From the NCBI GenBank assembly GCA_947561715.1, contig OX387199.1, positions 21,519,001-21,583,000 on the forward strand: DNA of 64,000 nucleotides, given 5' to 3'. How positions within the stretch are numbered: the stretch's first letter is position 1; the number at the start of each line of letters is the position of its first letter. The notes below the pieces were generated by a model, which was given only the letters and a program-made list of their open reading frames with translations, was not told the DNA's origin and searched no databases. A program made the translations under genes and the position numbers. Positions 37,171-48,970 of this stretch are shown here, piece by piece. Origin of the DNA: Ascidia mentula. Lineage: Eukaryota > Chordata > Ascidiacea > Phlebobranchia > Ascidiidae.

Positions 37171-40100
37171 TTAATTATTGAGGCATGTGGTCAATGTAGA
37201 AACCATTGAACTCGTGGCTTTCCCAATACATCACATAGTGGAGTTGATAACAATCTGACACAACAGTAAACTTTAAACAGCGAAAACGAGAAACAAAAAC
37301 GAAATTGTGGCGAATCCATCGCACAAGGTCGACTTTAAGAATCCAACAATCCTTGGACAGATTGAAGGAAAACGGCGCCTCCCTTTTTTACTAATTGCTG
37401 CAGACCTATCGACAATCTTTGCCACAACACGCAAAACGTCATGCCAATGAATGGAATAATTTGTTCGTGTGTGTCGGAACGAAACAATCGTTTCGTTGAT
37501 GTAAGATCTATTGCTGGTTTTTGAAATACCTCTATACAATACCTTAAAAACTATTTTAGTTCAGAAAGAATGATATTTCTGACAAGCATGTCCGAAACAC
37601 TAGTTTAACCATATCACGATGAACCGGGGAAATCCCTTTTCGCCCGTCCGTGACAACAGTGGCTGTAACCGTTTTCATGACACGTGCCACACGGTGACAT
37701 ATGTCACTGTTTTCAAGCATGTCACTTCACGTGTCACAAAATTTCAGCATGTCACGTTGCATGTCACCGTTGGTGCGTGTCACTTTATGTGTGGTATTGC
37801 GTGATGTCAAATAAGTGGAAATTAAGCCTTTGAGAAATGAGAACAATACAACTCATTGGTCATTGCTCATATTACAGCAAAACTTTCAAGTTCTGTGACA
37901 AAAGAGAAAGGTGACGGAAGAGATGTAGTTAAGAACGTTGGTTGGACATATAACTGATTGCTTAAGGCTGATGCACACGAATAAGATGACACCCATCATA
38001 GGACAATGACTTCAAATGAACTATCATATTGTTTTTGTGAGGTGCACAACTAATAATAGTGACATGCTCGGGTTTGGTGACACGTCTCATAAAAATAGTT
38101 ACACGCCTGCCTCGTCCTTGAGGTGGTTGAAGTATCTACATGTAACAATGGGAGCAAAGTAAATTGAACTTCTACTGACGATATTTTACAGACCAACAGC
38201 TCTTCATTAAACAATGTCAAAACAAACAAGAGCATTTGACAGCAAGAAACTTGTAAGCTACTACTGCTTGTAAATGTGTGTTAACTTATTCTGTGTATTT
38301 AATAAAAGTAATTGTTTTTCAGGTAGGCGAGTTATTTACATTGCGGGGCATTGGTTTCACAAATTATCAAAGATTATAAAAAAGATGAAGATGTTAACAA
38401 ACATGCAAACTTTTCCTGTCACATTTGAAAAGACTGCTTTTTGTTTATTTTAAATTCACATGTTGATAAACAGGGTTTGGTTTTGCATCGTTACTAATGA
38501 ACACATCAAAAAGTGCGTTTACGAAAATAAGGAATCAGTTTTTTAACAATGCCAAGACCAGAAAAGTGTTTTACAGTGTCACAAGATTGAAACGATTTGT
38601 TGTGAAATTCGAACAGACAACTGAAAATAATTATTCGAAATGTACGCATAGCTCATACGATTTACGTAATATACTTTTCTCCGTTTAATTGTTGTTGTTT
38701 TTTACTTTTTTATCCCCATCTCCACAGTGTTGTCTTCACGGCTACATTCGTTATATTGTATTGAGGACGATTATGGAAACAATCTCTACGTCTGCCTGAT
38801 GTATTTCACATGGGGAAAGTGAGCCGGGATGTCTTTGCAGCGGCGCCGTTTGGTGGGAAATAAATATTCCAACTCAGCGAATTTATTCACCTATTTAATA
38901 ATCCTCACTTAGGAAACACAATGTTTTTTTTGTGTAGGTTAACGGCGCTGTAATAATTTTTTACTATCAGCATAGGCTACATGGGTCATGTTGTTTATAT
39001 TGAAGATTTACAAAACCTGTAGTTATGTTCCTGAGCAAATGAATAGGTCCTAAAACCATGCTTTGTCATAACTTGTCCCTTTGGAATGATTCGTCAGCCA
39101 TTTTCCATAAATTCCTGGAAAACTGTTAGAAAAGTTGATCGCAAACATTTTAGTTTCTTGGCAGTGAATGATAATTGCAATGCAATCTTCCAGTCTCAAT
39201 GTATCGGTTAAAACGTTGTCGGTACCATGCCACTGTTAACGATTAACCGGAAACCGCTTGAATTAAATAAATGATTATTTTGGTTGACGGGTTGTTTGTT
39301 TTCGTTGCCAGATCGGCGACTGTGACGAAATAAAGGCTCGTGTCTTGCGATAATCACGTGACAGTTAAAGGCGTTTACTCGTGCGCGAAGAATTTTTTCT
39401 GGATTTTTTTATGAATTGATCAACAAGTGACATAAATTGGACAAAGAGATGGCGCCGGACCTCGATTCCCAGGATTCGTGATTGGTTTTGAGTTGAAGTC
39501 ACATTTTTACATAAGTGAAAACTGGTAAAAGTCTCAATTTTTGAAACCTCATTCATTCAAATAAGATTAAAACGTACTCATGTAGAACAATTACCAACTG
39601 TGAAAAATAAAACTTTGATAAAATGATTGTTTCATGGACACCGCGTTACCAACGAGGCCTGAGATTTAACTTTCCTTAAAAACTGATGACGCCATCGCTG
39701 CAGGTTTATCTACGCAGAATTCCAACACATGCAAATCAAACCGTTCAAGGCCACCCTCCCAGCAAACTTACACATTTGAAACTCAACAAACATCTTTGCT
39801 CAAGCTGCGACTTTGAAAGCATTCAGTTTGAAAACAATCGGTGATTTGGGAATTGAGAAGACAAGAAAGTATTTGTAGGATAATGATCCCTGAAGTGCTG
39901 ACATGACAGAGGTTCTAAGATTATCTTAACACAACGTTGGAGAACTCTGTCTCTGTATACCTGGGTAGATAATAACAACCCACCGTAAGTACAAGGTTTA
40001 AGGGACACCCTGTGTTTGACGTCTACAGGTAATCAACAACTCAATTAATTGTGAGACGTTTACTATCAGGCTCCGAGGTAATTCCCCTGTCCGGGAATCG

Positions 40101-40354
40101 ATTTCGCAATTATGGATCGTCTCGTTGTGAAACAAAACTCTCATTGCAATTTCACTTCTAATTATTTCTGACACTGATCGTATTTCCTACTACCTCTCTA
40201 GTTCCATCTAATGGAAGACGTGACGTTATTATCATTCGATTTCACTACCTAACGCTCGTCGTCATTCCAGCTGCAATCATTTGTTAGATCTTGATGGTTC
40301 ACTACCATTTTTTTCTCTTGCACCTTCAATTCTCTCCTCCTCGTTTCACAATTC
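37171..40354. other. Gene-free stretch between the two receptor copies
   Basis: I see no supported exon. The short minus-strand frames at 37273-37539 and 39365-39556 have no recognisable domain or splice partners. A cluster of TGTCAC motifs lies at 37690-37785. The stretch probably holds the 5' region of copy A and the 3' flank of copy B. Confidence 0.4.
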
Positions 40355-40395
40355 AAGTTCAAGAATACACACACTTTTACCCTCTCAACACTGTG

Positions 40396-40401
40396 TTTAT
40401 T
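40396..40401 (-). terminator. Poly(A) signal of the receptor pseudogene
   Basis: AATAAA on the minus strand, in the position equivalent to 18498-18503 of copy A. Similarity with copy A ends about 40 bp beyond it. Confidence 0.5.
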
Positions 40402-43400
40402 GATAACAACAACAAGTAGCACAAAATATGCGCAATCAGCAAACATTCAACAAAACGATTAAATTTTCGTGAAAGTTTAAATTAGCCGCGAACGAACCAG
40501 TTGATATTGAATGTCAAACAACAATTGATCGTTAGAAAAAAACACTACAAACGAAAAATTTTGCTGCTGGACATTTGATGCAATGTTAACGATGGAATTA
40601 TGATGCGATTTACGCAGAGAGTTTGTCCTGCCAAGATTTCTACGACATCTTGTTTGCAGTAAAATATACTTTTTAATGATATACAAAATACACAGGGCGG
40701 GGTTTATGTACAAGTCGTGTGAGAGGGGTTTTTGAGGGGGTGTTTTAAACTTTTTTTGGTGATATTTGAAGGTAGCGGAATATATTTCACTCTGTCGATA
40801 GTTTGTATTCCATGAGTTGATTGCATGGAATGTTTCAAGCATCATAACATCATATTTACAAGTAAACGTTGATCCAGAGACAAAATGTAGTAAGGAAGTC
40901 ACTGGAAACAAAGCGAATCACCGCATCATTGTAATGTCCAAAGTGATTCTACCCAAGTTGACGTCAAGCGTTCCAACACTCACACAAGATAAGAGTGTCC
41001 ATATGTTGGATGACGTGTGAACGTGGACGACGAGTCCTATCAACTCATCACGTGACTCATATCATGGCACATGAAATGAAGACACAAGAAATACTACCAA
41101 AAAGCAAAACTAAGCAAACGGAGTGCGTACACCAACTAAACTCCACGTATTTTTGTTCCTGTGTTTGGGTCTGACGTCAAAGATGTTACTTTGTCCTACT
41201 TGTGAGATTTTTAAATGGAGAGTTGTAACTTGATATATCAATTTTATGTTGGAATTACTTTGCCATAACAAACTAAATAGTATTCTACACAAAGAAGGTA
41301 CGCGTGACGTCAAAAAAGATTCAGTTCTATCCAATTTACCCAGGAAAACACATTTTGCACAAACTGAATGCAAGGTTTATTTACAGATTGGTTTCTGCTT
41401 CAACCACATGTAAGTTTTCTCGGTTAGCAACCACAACCACATTTTCCTGTTGCTCTTCCTGTGGTTGACGTCTGAAAACGGCACGTAGGCCATCCCGGAC
41501 TCTATTATAAAGCAGTTTCGGTGCGTTGGAGTAGATGAGGGGATTTAGAGAGCTGTTGATGTGGAGCAGGATAATTGCTGACACAGCGTACATCACTGGA
41601 GGCATAGGGACTCCACCGAAGTTTACAAATGCCATGATTGAAATTAGAACGGAGGATTTTCTTTTGCATTTCTGCAGAAACAAACAGCATTAATGGTATA
41701 ACATGTCTGCAAATACGAATATGCTTACCTTTGTTTTGTTTTGCAGCCCTTCCATCTCTTAGTCTCTCGTTCACTTGCCTGTCACTGGCAGTTTTCTTCT
41801 TGTAAATCCAAAAATACGTAATTGCCACAAACATGAAGGCCAGGAAGTTAAGAGCAATGATGGCGATTGAATATCCTCATGCCTTGTCGTTGGTTGTTAC
41901 ATACAGTTTGCTGATGCAAACACTGCTGCTGCTGCTGTAATATCTATACATAAACAATTTTATAGCAATAAAATTGAAGATTTTGCGCGAATAAAAACGA
42001 ACCCCAAATGTCCAGAAATATCAAATAGCTCAGTGTAATTGTAATCCTCTAGAATATCCATAAAATCCATCCAGGAATTAGCATCATTTACTCGCATGAG
42101 GGCAGTGTTGTGTACTTGGGAATCGTTGCTTGTGAAGTTGTGTTGGAAATAACAAATCGATCCGTGAAGTTATGCATACCTGTATACGCAAAGATTTAAT
42201 GTGATTTTGAACTGGTTTTACCACCAACAGCTACAAAAATATCTTACTAGAAAAGTCGACTGCAACATTGTCAAAAAACGGATTCTCATTCATCCAAGCT
42301 TTGGTTTCAAACAAATGTTGAAGTTGAGTTGTGAGTGGAACAAAAGCAATTGTAAACGAGAATGCCCAGGAGAGGATAATGGTAAGGATAACAGTTTTCA
42401 ATTCCGGTTTCAAGGATGCATCGAATGGCTGAAACAAAATAGAACATTGACTTGTGTTTATTCAAAAGAAAGAAGTTTTGCAAGCTCGGTGGTTATATCA
42501 ATTCGATGGGCGGGGAATGTAGTTGTCAGTTCGAATCTCATCGGACTAGAATTGTTTCTTCTTTCTCTACCCTGTAGATCCCAAATTAGGCAAAACTGCG
42601 TCATTTCAACAATATTCGTTGCAATTTCGTTTCTCATGTCAGGCTTAGAATCTAGCGATAGCTGTGAGAGTGATAATAAATAGGTTTCCAGAGGTAAAGG
42701 ATTTCCAGAAAGAAAGTTGTCATAAAATTTTGGAAAGGGCCGTCATCGGTTCAACAGAGTTGGCAATAGCTGACTTAACCAAATACAATTGTTTCACTTA
42801 CGTTTTTCACAGCATACAGTCGGAATATGGTCAACAGAACCATTGTAAACACCGATGTTTCGCTTGAAAGCAAAACCAATACCCCCATTGTGGTGCAACT
42901 TCCGCTTGATCTCCAAATAAGGTCATTGGTGCAATAACTTCCGGAGTATCTGACACCAGCGGCGCCCAGCATGATCAGATAAACTCCCATGAGTAGATCG
43001 GAAACGGATAGATTCAAAACGAGCAGATGGTTTGTGCGAAATGCAGCAGATTGTGATTCTGTCGTCACCAACGTTTTGCTTTCCATCACCATGACAACCT
43101 CAAAACAAATTGGAGGAATATAACACTTGTTCCTATTGTGCAACAAAGACAAAACAAACTTAGTTTAATTTACCAAATTTCCGGCAATGGCGAGCATCCC
43201 CATTATCCACACAACGGCTCGTAGAAACGGGTTTGCAATCAACTTGTATCGTGATGAAAATATGTTTTCGTTGATCACTTTTGTGTTTGTTGGGCACTCG
43301 TCTGACCAATCAGAGCAGTCGCCGACTCCATTGAATTTCTATGTGGGGTAAATTAATGAGAACTTTGTAGTTAAGTTGGTCATATTGGCGTCTGTAAACA

Positions 43401-45194
43401 GCACAATGCGAAATTACTCTTTTGTATGTAATTGGTGAACAACGGAACTATGGAAATTGGACAAAAAATGTGTACTGCAAAATGCATGTGTAGTTTTGGG
43501 TACGTGGAAGGCGTGTGACGCGCTATTTAGCCAGAAATCTGGCGACAAAAGTAAGAATTAATTCGTAAACTGGCAGTTCTCATCTGGTGGCAGTTGAGGT
43601 TGCGAAATTAAGCGCTAAAAAACGGAGAAAAGGTCTTTCTTAATCGGTCCTAAAACTTCCAAACCCGTCCTTCCAATAACTTTAGTCCGAATTCGGGATC
43701 GCTGAATTAATTTCGGTCACAATAGTAACATGCACGTAATCAAAACATCTTTGCCACAGGACACAAAACTTTAAATATTGTTAACATGTGTTTACCTTCT
43801 CCTTCTTTGGAACGAACAATGGATCTTTGTTTTCGCAATAAAACCTTCCGTCATTTGTGCAGTTTATTTCGTCACTTTGATCATCGCAGTTAATTGTGAG
43901 GTCACAAACATCCGATTCTTTTTGAAATCTGTCACAAGAATCTGGGAAATACTTAAACCATATTTGTGGTTAACTGTGTGCGAAAGATTCAACAAAGGGC
44001 ATTATGACAAACAATACTGAACAACAGACACCGAAACCTACTTTCTTTTATAGTTAAAATACAGCTTTGAAGTGATTTTACTCTAACTCTTGCTATTAAG
44101 GTGTCTTTAATTTTTTGTGGTTTTGTTGACAAGAAATAACTTTACTTTGGCTCCATTTAACGTTGGACAGTAGAATCTTCCTTTCTTTGTGCAGTTTTGT
44201 TCTGGATATTCGTCACTTTCATCCTTGCAATCGATGAAACCGTCGCATACTTTGGACATATAGGGATATTGCGAAGTCCATCTTTTGTGTCGCAGTGTTT
44301 CCGATGTTTGCAAAGTTGAGGATCTTCATCGTGGCCGAATCGTCGACCTGTGTCAGGATTGCGGATCAAACCAACGCAATCCCACCTCCCATCGCACAGT
44401 AGTTTGTTGTCGAACCACCCCAACCAATCCTGTGCAAAACACATCACATGATTCCTGGTATATTTTTTGCGAACGATTTGTTGCTCATGCTGGAAGGAAT
44501 ATTTTTGGTTATTATTTTAAACGAATCTTTTATTAGTTACTGTAAGGCTTGTCAGGAATTCCTGTTACAAGTGTTATTTTTGTTAGCAAGTTTTGAAACA
44601 GATTTCTCTGCCACAAAATCTGTGAATCCGGTGGCGAAAGACCAGCAGTGACCGTAAACTTTTTGCTTACAAACTTATTTTGTCAGGTAACAGTGCCCAC
44701 ACCTAGAAACGTCCAACAATACATCGACAGCAACAGACGTTATGACAGCAAACTTGTTCGAGACTTTTATACCTGGGAATGCGATCACTATGTGATTGTC
44801 ATGCAAAACTGCATTACAAGATGTTTATTTTTTTAAGTTTTTTTTTTCAACCAGGTAAAAAACAAAGAAAATTACAAAATACAATTTGTGACGAAAGGGA
44901 GAATTAACTGCTGCTATTTTTGTGCCACTTGTTAAAAATGTAGGAATCACAAATCAGTACTACATGCCGTGTTGGGTGGTTTAGTGCAACCCAAATACCA
45001 CATAAATTCCACGCATGTCAACGTTGCACAGGAAACGTCTGGGGAACTCGGTACAAGCACGAGTTCCAACTGTTAACGACCTTGAAGGTATTTCTTTAGT
45101 AAACTAATAGGATTTTGCAAATAATTATTATCACGTGTAATTGAAGTCTTGTTTCAATTTTTGCAAAATAAACTTTTGAAATTTTTTTTCAATG

Positions 45195-46215
45195 TTTCAG
45201 AATGAGCAATGTTGCATGCGAAGCTAGTTTTACTCGCCACCACATCCCATAGTTGGTTTTAAACAAAACGTGCAAAACATGCGGAGCCCAGTATGTTGGG
45301 CAGACAAAAAACAAGTTTTCCACTCGCTGGAATGCGCACAGGTCCCCTTGGTACCAGTTCGAGTGCTTGCTAGATAGTGATGAAACGGCGCTAGGTAACC
45401 ACTACCTAAACAAGCATAGCGAAACCTTCCAGCAAAGACCCACATTGCCAAGTTGCTACGACGTGACGTTCGTGCAAAAACCACCTGCAGGAGGTTTGGA
45501 TCTATATGAGGACTTATGGTTGCACAGAATACGGGCACAGATCAATGTGCAAACCATGGTAACACCATCGTGTAAATAGCTTGGTTCACATTTTCCCGCC
45601 CGCAGATTTATGTTTGCATTGCAACGGGTTGATGTTTTTGTGTCGTTTGTCGTTCACCTGTTTTTATCAATTTTATCAATCACCGAGTCTTATCGGTCAC
45701 ACCTGTTCACCCACAGGCCTACATGCCTGCAGTTCGCGACATCCATTCCCTTTCACATTTTTCCGCCCGCAGGTTTATGTTTGCATTGCAACGGGTTGAT
45801 GTTTTTGTGTCGTTTGACGTTAGCCTGTTCTTATCAATTTTATCATTCACCGAGTCTTATCGGTCACACCTGTTCGCCCACAGGCCTACATGCCTGCAGT
45901 TCGCGACATCCATTCCCTTCCACTTTTCTTCTGTTATTTCATTCAGTTGCTTCTGTCTGTTCGTGTGCTTACTCAGTGTCAGTGCCAGTGGTTTTAATAG
46001 TGCAGAAGTACAGACGGGTTTAAACCCAGCAGTTATTGCTTGAAAACCGAATATTTTTATACTACTTATTTAATTTTTTATTTATTTATATATATAAGTT
46101 TTTGCGTTAGGTATCTTTTACTTTCTGTTTTTCCTTTTTGGCAGTTGGAGAAACTGATGATGCCTTTTTAGGCGAAATACATTTCTCACAAAAAAACCAT
46201 CTGAGCTGTCCACGG
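45195..46215 (+). mobile_element. Penelope-like element fragment with GIY-YIG endonuclease and tandem 3' repeats
   Basis: A frame at 45253-45579 encodes a GIY-YIG type nuclease: CKTCGAQYVGQT, then STRWNAHRS and LYEDLWLHRIRAQINV. The CX2C before the YVGQT motif is as in Penelope-like endonucleases. The reverse transcriptase part is absent here, so this is a 5'-truncated copy, which is the usual outcome of target-primed insertion. After the stop come two copies of a 167-bp tandem repeat and, at 46154-46177, a CTGATGA...GAAA module resembling a hammerhead ribozyme core. It has no equivalent in copy A, so it inserted after the duplication. Confidence 0.65.
45587..45920 (+). repeat. Tandem repeat, 167 bp x 2
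   Basis: The two units start at 45587 and 45754 and are nearly identical (both contain TTGCATTGCAACGGGTTGAT and GAGTCTTATCGGTCACACC). A third begins at 45921 and soon diverges. They follow the GIY-YIG stop codon directly, so they belong to the retroelement's 3' region. Confidence 0.85.
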
Positions 46216-48420
46216 ATTGCTTTATGAAATTTAATACATAATTAAATGCAGATGATATTTACTTGCGACTCATGTAGTAATTAAACAAACGTTTTTGAAA
46301 CCATACATTGGAATTCAGCTCAGCACTGACCCAAAATTACGAAAAGAAGTTTAACCTCCAAACACCTGCTGCACTCCACTGAAGCAAAAATGCCCCACAC
46401 TGGTTTTGATATGGCAACATTATTTGTAAACAATACCAAACATTCGCTTTAACCTAATTGGTTTCAATACACGGTAGCTGAGGAACAGACAAACATATTG
46501 GAACCACTTTAACCCAACAACTAAAACTGTCAACTTAGTATAAAGCAAATTTCCTATGCTTGGTCGCCCATTATTGAAACACTGTTGCGTCACAAACAGT
46601 CTTTTTCGACTACAATACTTTGTGATCAAGGTCAAAAACGTAATCGACAGTAAAGGAATGGGTATTTTCCTGCAACGGCGAAACACATCCTTAACACCTG
46701 CATTAGTCTATAGAGAATGCCAATGAAAACAAGTCATGTAGTATTTACAGACACTTAACACACCTTACACTATTGCAAGTCATAGATTTCTGGTGAAGCA
46801 TTAGATGTCAGTGGTTTCAATCCAAAGAATAAACTAATGCTATATCACTTACTAATGAAACTTGCCACAATCTTTGGTTTTCCCCGGTTGACAAAAATAT
46901 TCGTCACTTTTATCGCGACAGTCTATGACGCTATCACACACACTTGACCTTGAGATGATCATGGGGTCATTTGCACATTGGAAACATGAACGATGATTAA
47001 ATGTCTGAGAACTTCGAATGTCTCTGCAAATGACACAAGTCAATTCTGTCTTATCTTAACCTGAAGGAATTTTTAACCAACCACAACAGTTCACAAATAC
47101 CTGACATCTCCATTCTCCGAGGTGTAACACAAATCAGATTTATCGTCACAATCAGAAATGCCGTCCCATAGAAACATTTGCGGAAGATTGCAATTTCTGC
47201 CATTCCGAACACATTTGAATCCATGTCCATTATTCCAGTGTTGGAAAGCTGGACAGTCATTGCAAGGATCGCCATCACAAACAGTCGAACGTTTCCAACA
47301 AGCTGAATTTGGACACTGGAAGTGGGAGGGGCAGAGATACTCACATGGGGAATTACCCAGACAATGAGCAAGCTTGTCGCAGATTTCATTTTTTGAGTTA
47401 CAGGAAATGTTGGATTGATCCAATGTTTTGTAACAGACTCCATTATTGTCGAAACAATCACAACGTGGTTTTGAACTAAATAAAATTAATAGTTTATTTG
47501 CATCAATAAAATAAAAGGTTTTTTCAAAACTACCCAAAATACCCTTTATTGTTATGGCTGCACTGCTCATGGAATTTCCCGTTACAACTGCATTCATCAC
47601 TCATATCAGGGCAATCTATGACGTCATCACAAACACTTGACCTTGAGATAATCATTGGGTCATTTGTACATTGGAAACACAATTCTTCGTTCAGGGATGA
47701 AGAAGTACGAATATCTCTGAAATAACATTTTTCACTACATAAGGAAGAGTGACGCCGAATAATAATAAGATCAGGAGCACAGAGGGAGGGAGTTGTCTGG
47801 GACAGTGCTGGAAGAACGCATATGCAAAACACAATTAAAAACAAAATACCTGACATCTCCATTCTCCGAGGTGTAACATAAATCAGATTTATCATCACAA
47901 TCAGAAATGCCGTCCCACAGAAACATCTGCGGAAGATTGCAATTCCTGCCACTTCGAACACATTTGAATCCATGTCCATTATTCCAGTGTTGGAAAGCTG
48001 GACAGTCATTGCAAGGATCGCCATCACAAACAGTCGAACGTTTCCAACATGACGAATTCGGACACTGGAAATAGGAGGGGCAGCTGATGTCACAAGGTGT
48101 TTTTCCAACACATTGGATTATTCCTTTGCAAAACTCCTCCACTCTTAGGGCGCATACTTTGTTTGAATTAAACAAGTCAAACTTGTTGTCGCAACTGTAA
48201 CAAAAGTAATGTATTACGTCATATAACAATAGTTTCGCAAGTTATGTGTTTGTAAAAGTTGAAACATGAAGAGTCGTCATGGCTGACAATCTGTAAATAT
48301 TAGGTTTGGTTTTACATAAACCAGATTAATGCCAACTAGTCATGCACGACTGGGTATGCAGATGTGTGAATAACAAAACACAACCTACGACTTTACAATA
48401 ATTTCGCGTAACTTCTGAAA

Positions 48421-48738
48421 CTCTGTCAAGCAATAGCAAATATATCAAGTCTCTCGCGAAGTTGTGAAGTTTTCCAGTTTGCGTTTTCTTTGTTCTGCAT
48501 TCTCGTTTAATGATCTGTTCTGATAGACTTACTGAAGCCACTCTGTACAAGGCCAGCCCAGCCTTTGTCAGGGCTGTTTTTTTTGAGAGGAGAGTTTTAC
48601 AGCCACCGTCAACCGTTGGGCACCAAACTAGGTGCCTCCATACGAAGAAAACAAGGTGAAAGAAAACTACTGGAATAAGTCAATTATTCGTCTCGGATCA
48701 GGGCAGGGCTCTGTCAAGCAATAGCAAATATATCAAGT
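48421..48738. repeat. Pair of 30-bp direct repeats within a diverged tandem segment
   Basis: A 30-bp sequence starting CTCTGTCAAGCAATAGC occurs identically at 48421-48450 and 48709-48738. The following sequence (GGGCTG...TTTTGAGAG) is also partly shared between about 48570 and 48760. It lies just left of the LTR element. Confidence 0.7.
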
Positions 48739-48970
48739 TTGTCTGGGCTGCTTTTATTTTGAGAGAAGAGGTGGAATGCCAGTGGCCAGCATGTGCCGTA
48801 TTTAATCCGTTTGCAACGGACGACAACCTTGACGTTAAAGCCCATTTTAACCCAGCTAAAAATGAACATTTTAAGCTGATGAAAGAAGAGAGTGGTGATA
48901 ATGCAAGCATCAGTACTCGCCCAAAACTCTATTCCTGAGGGCCTGCGTCTTGGTAAAAAAACGTTGACGT

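Noticed and set aside
42201-42683. 160-codon plus-strand frame across the receptor pseudogene
   Set aside because: It is antisense to exon 13 and its flanking intron; copy A has a similar shadow frame at 20232-20558.
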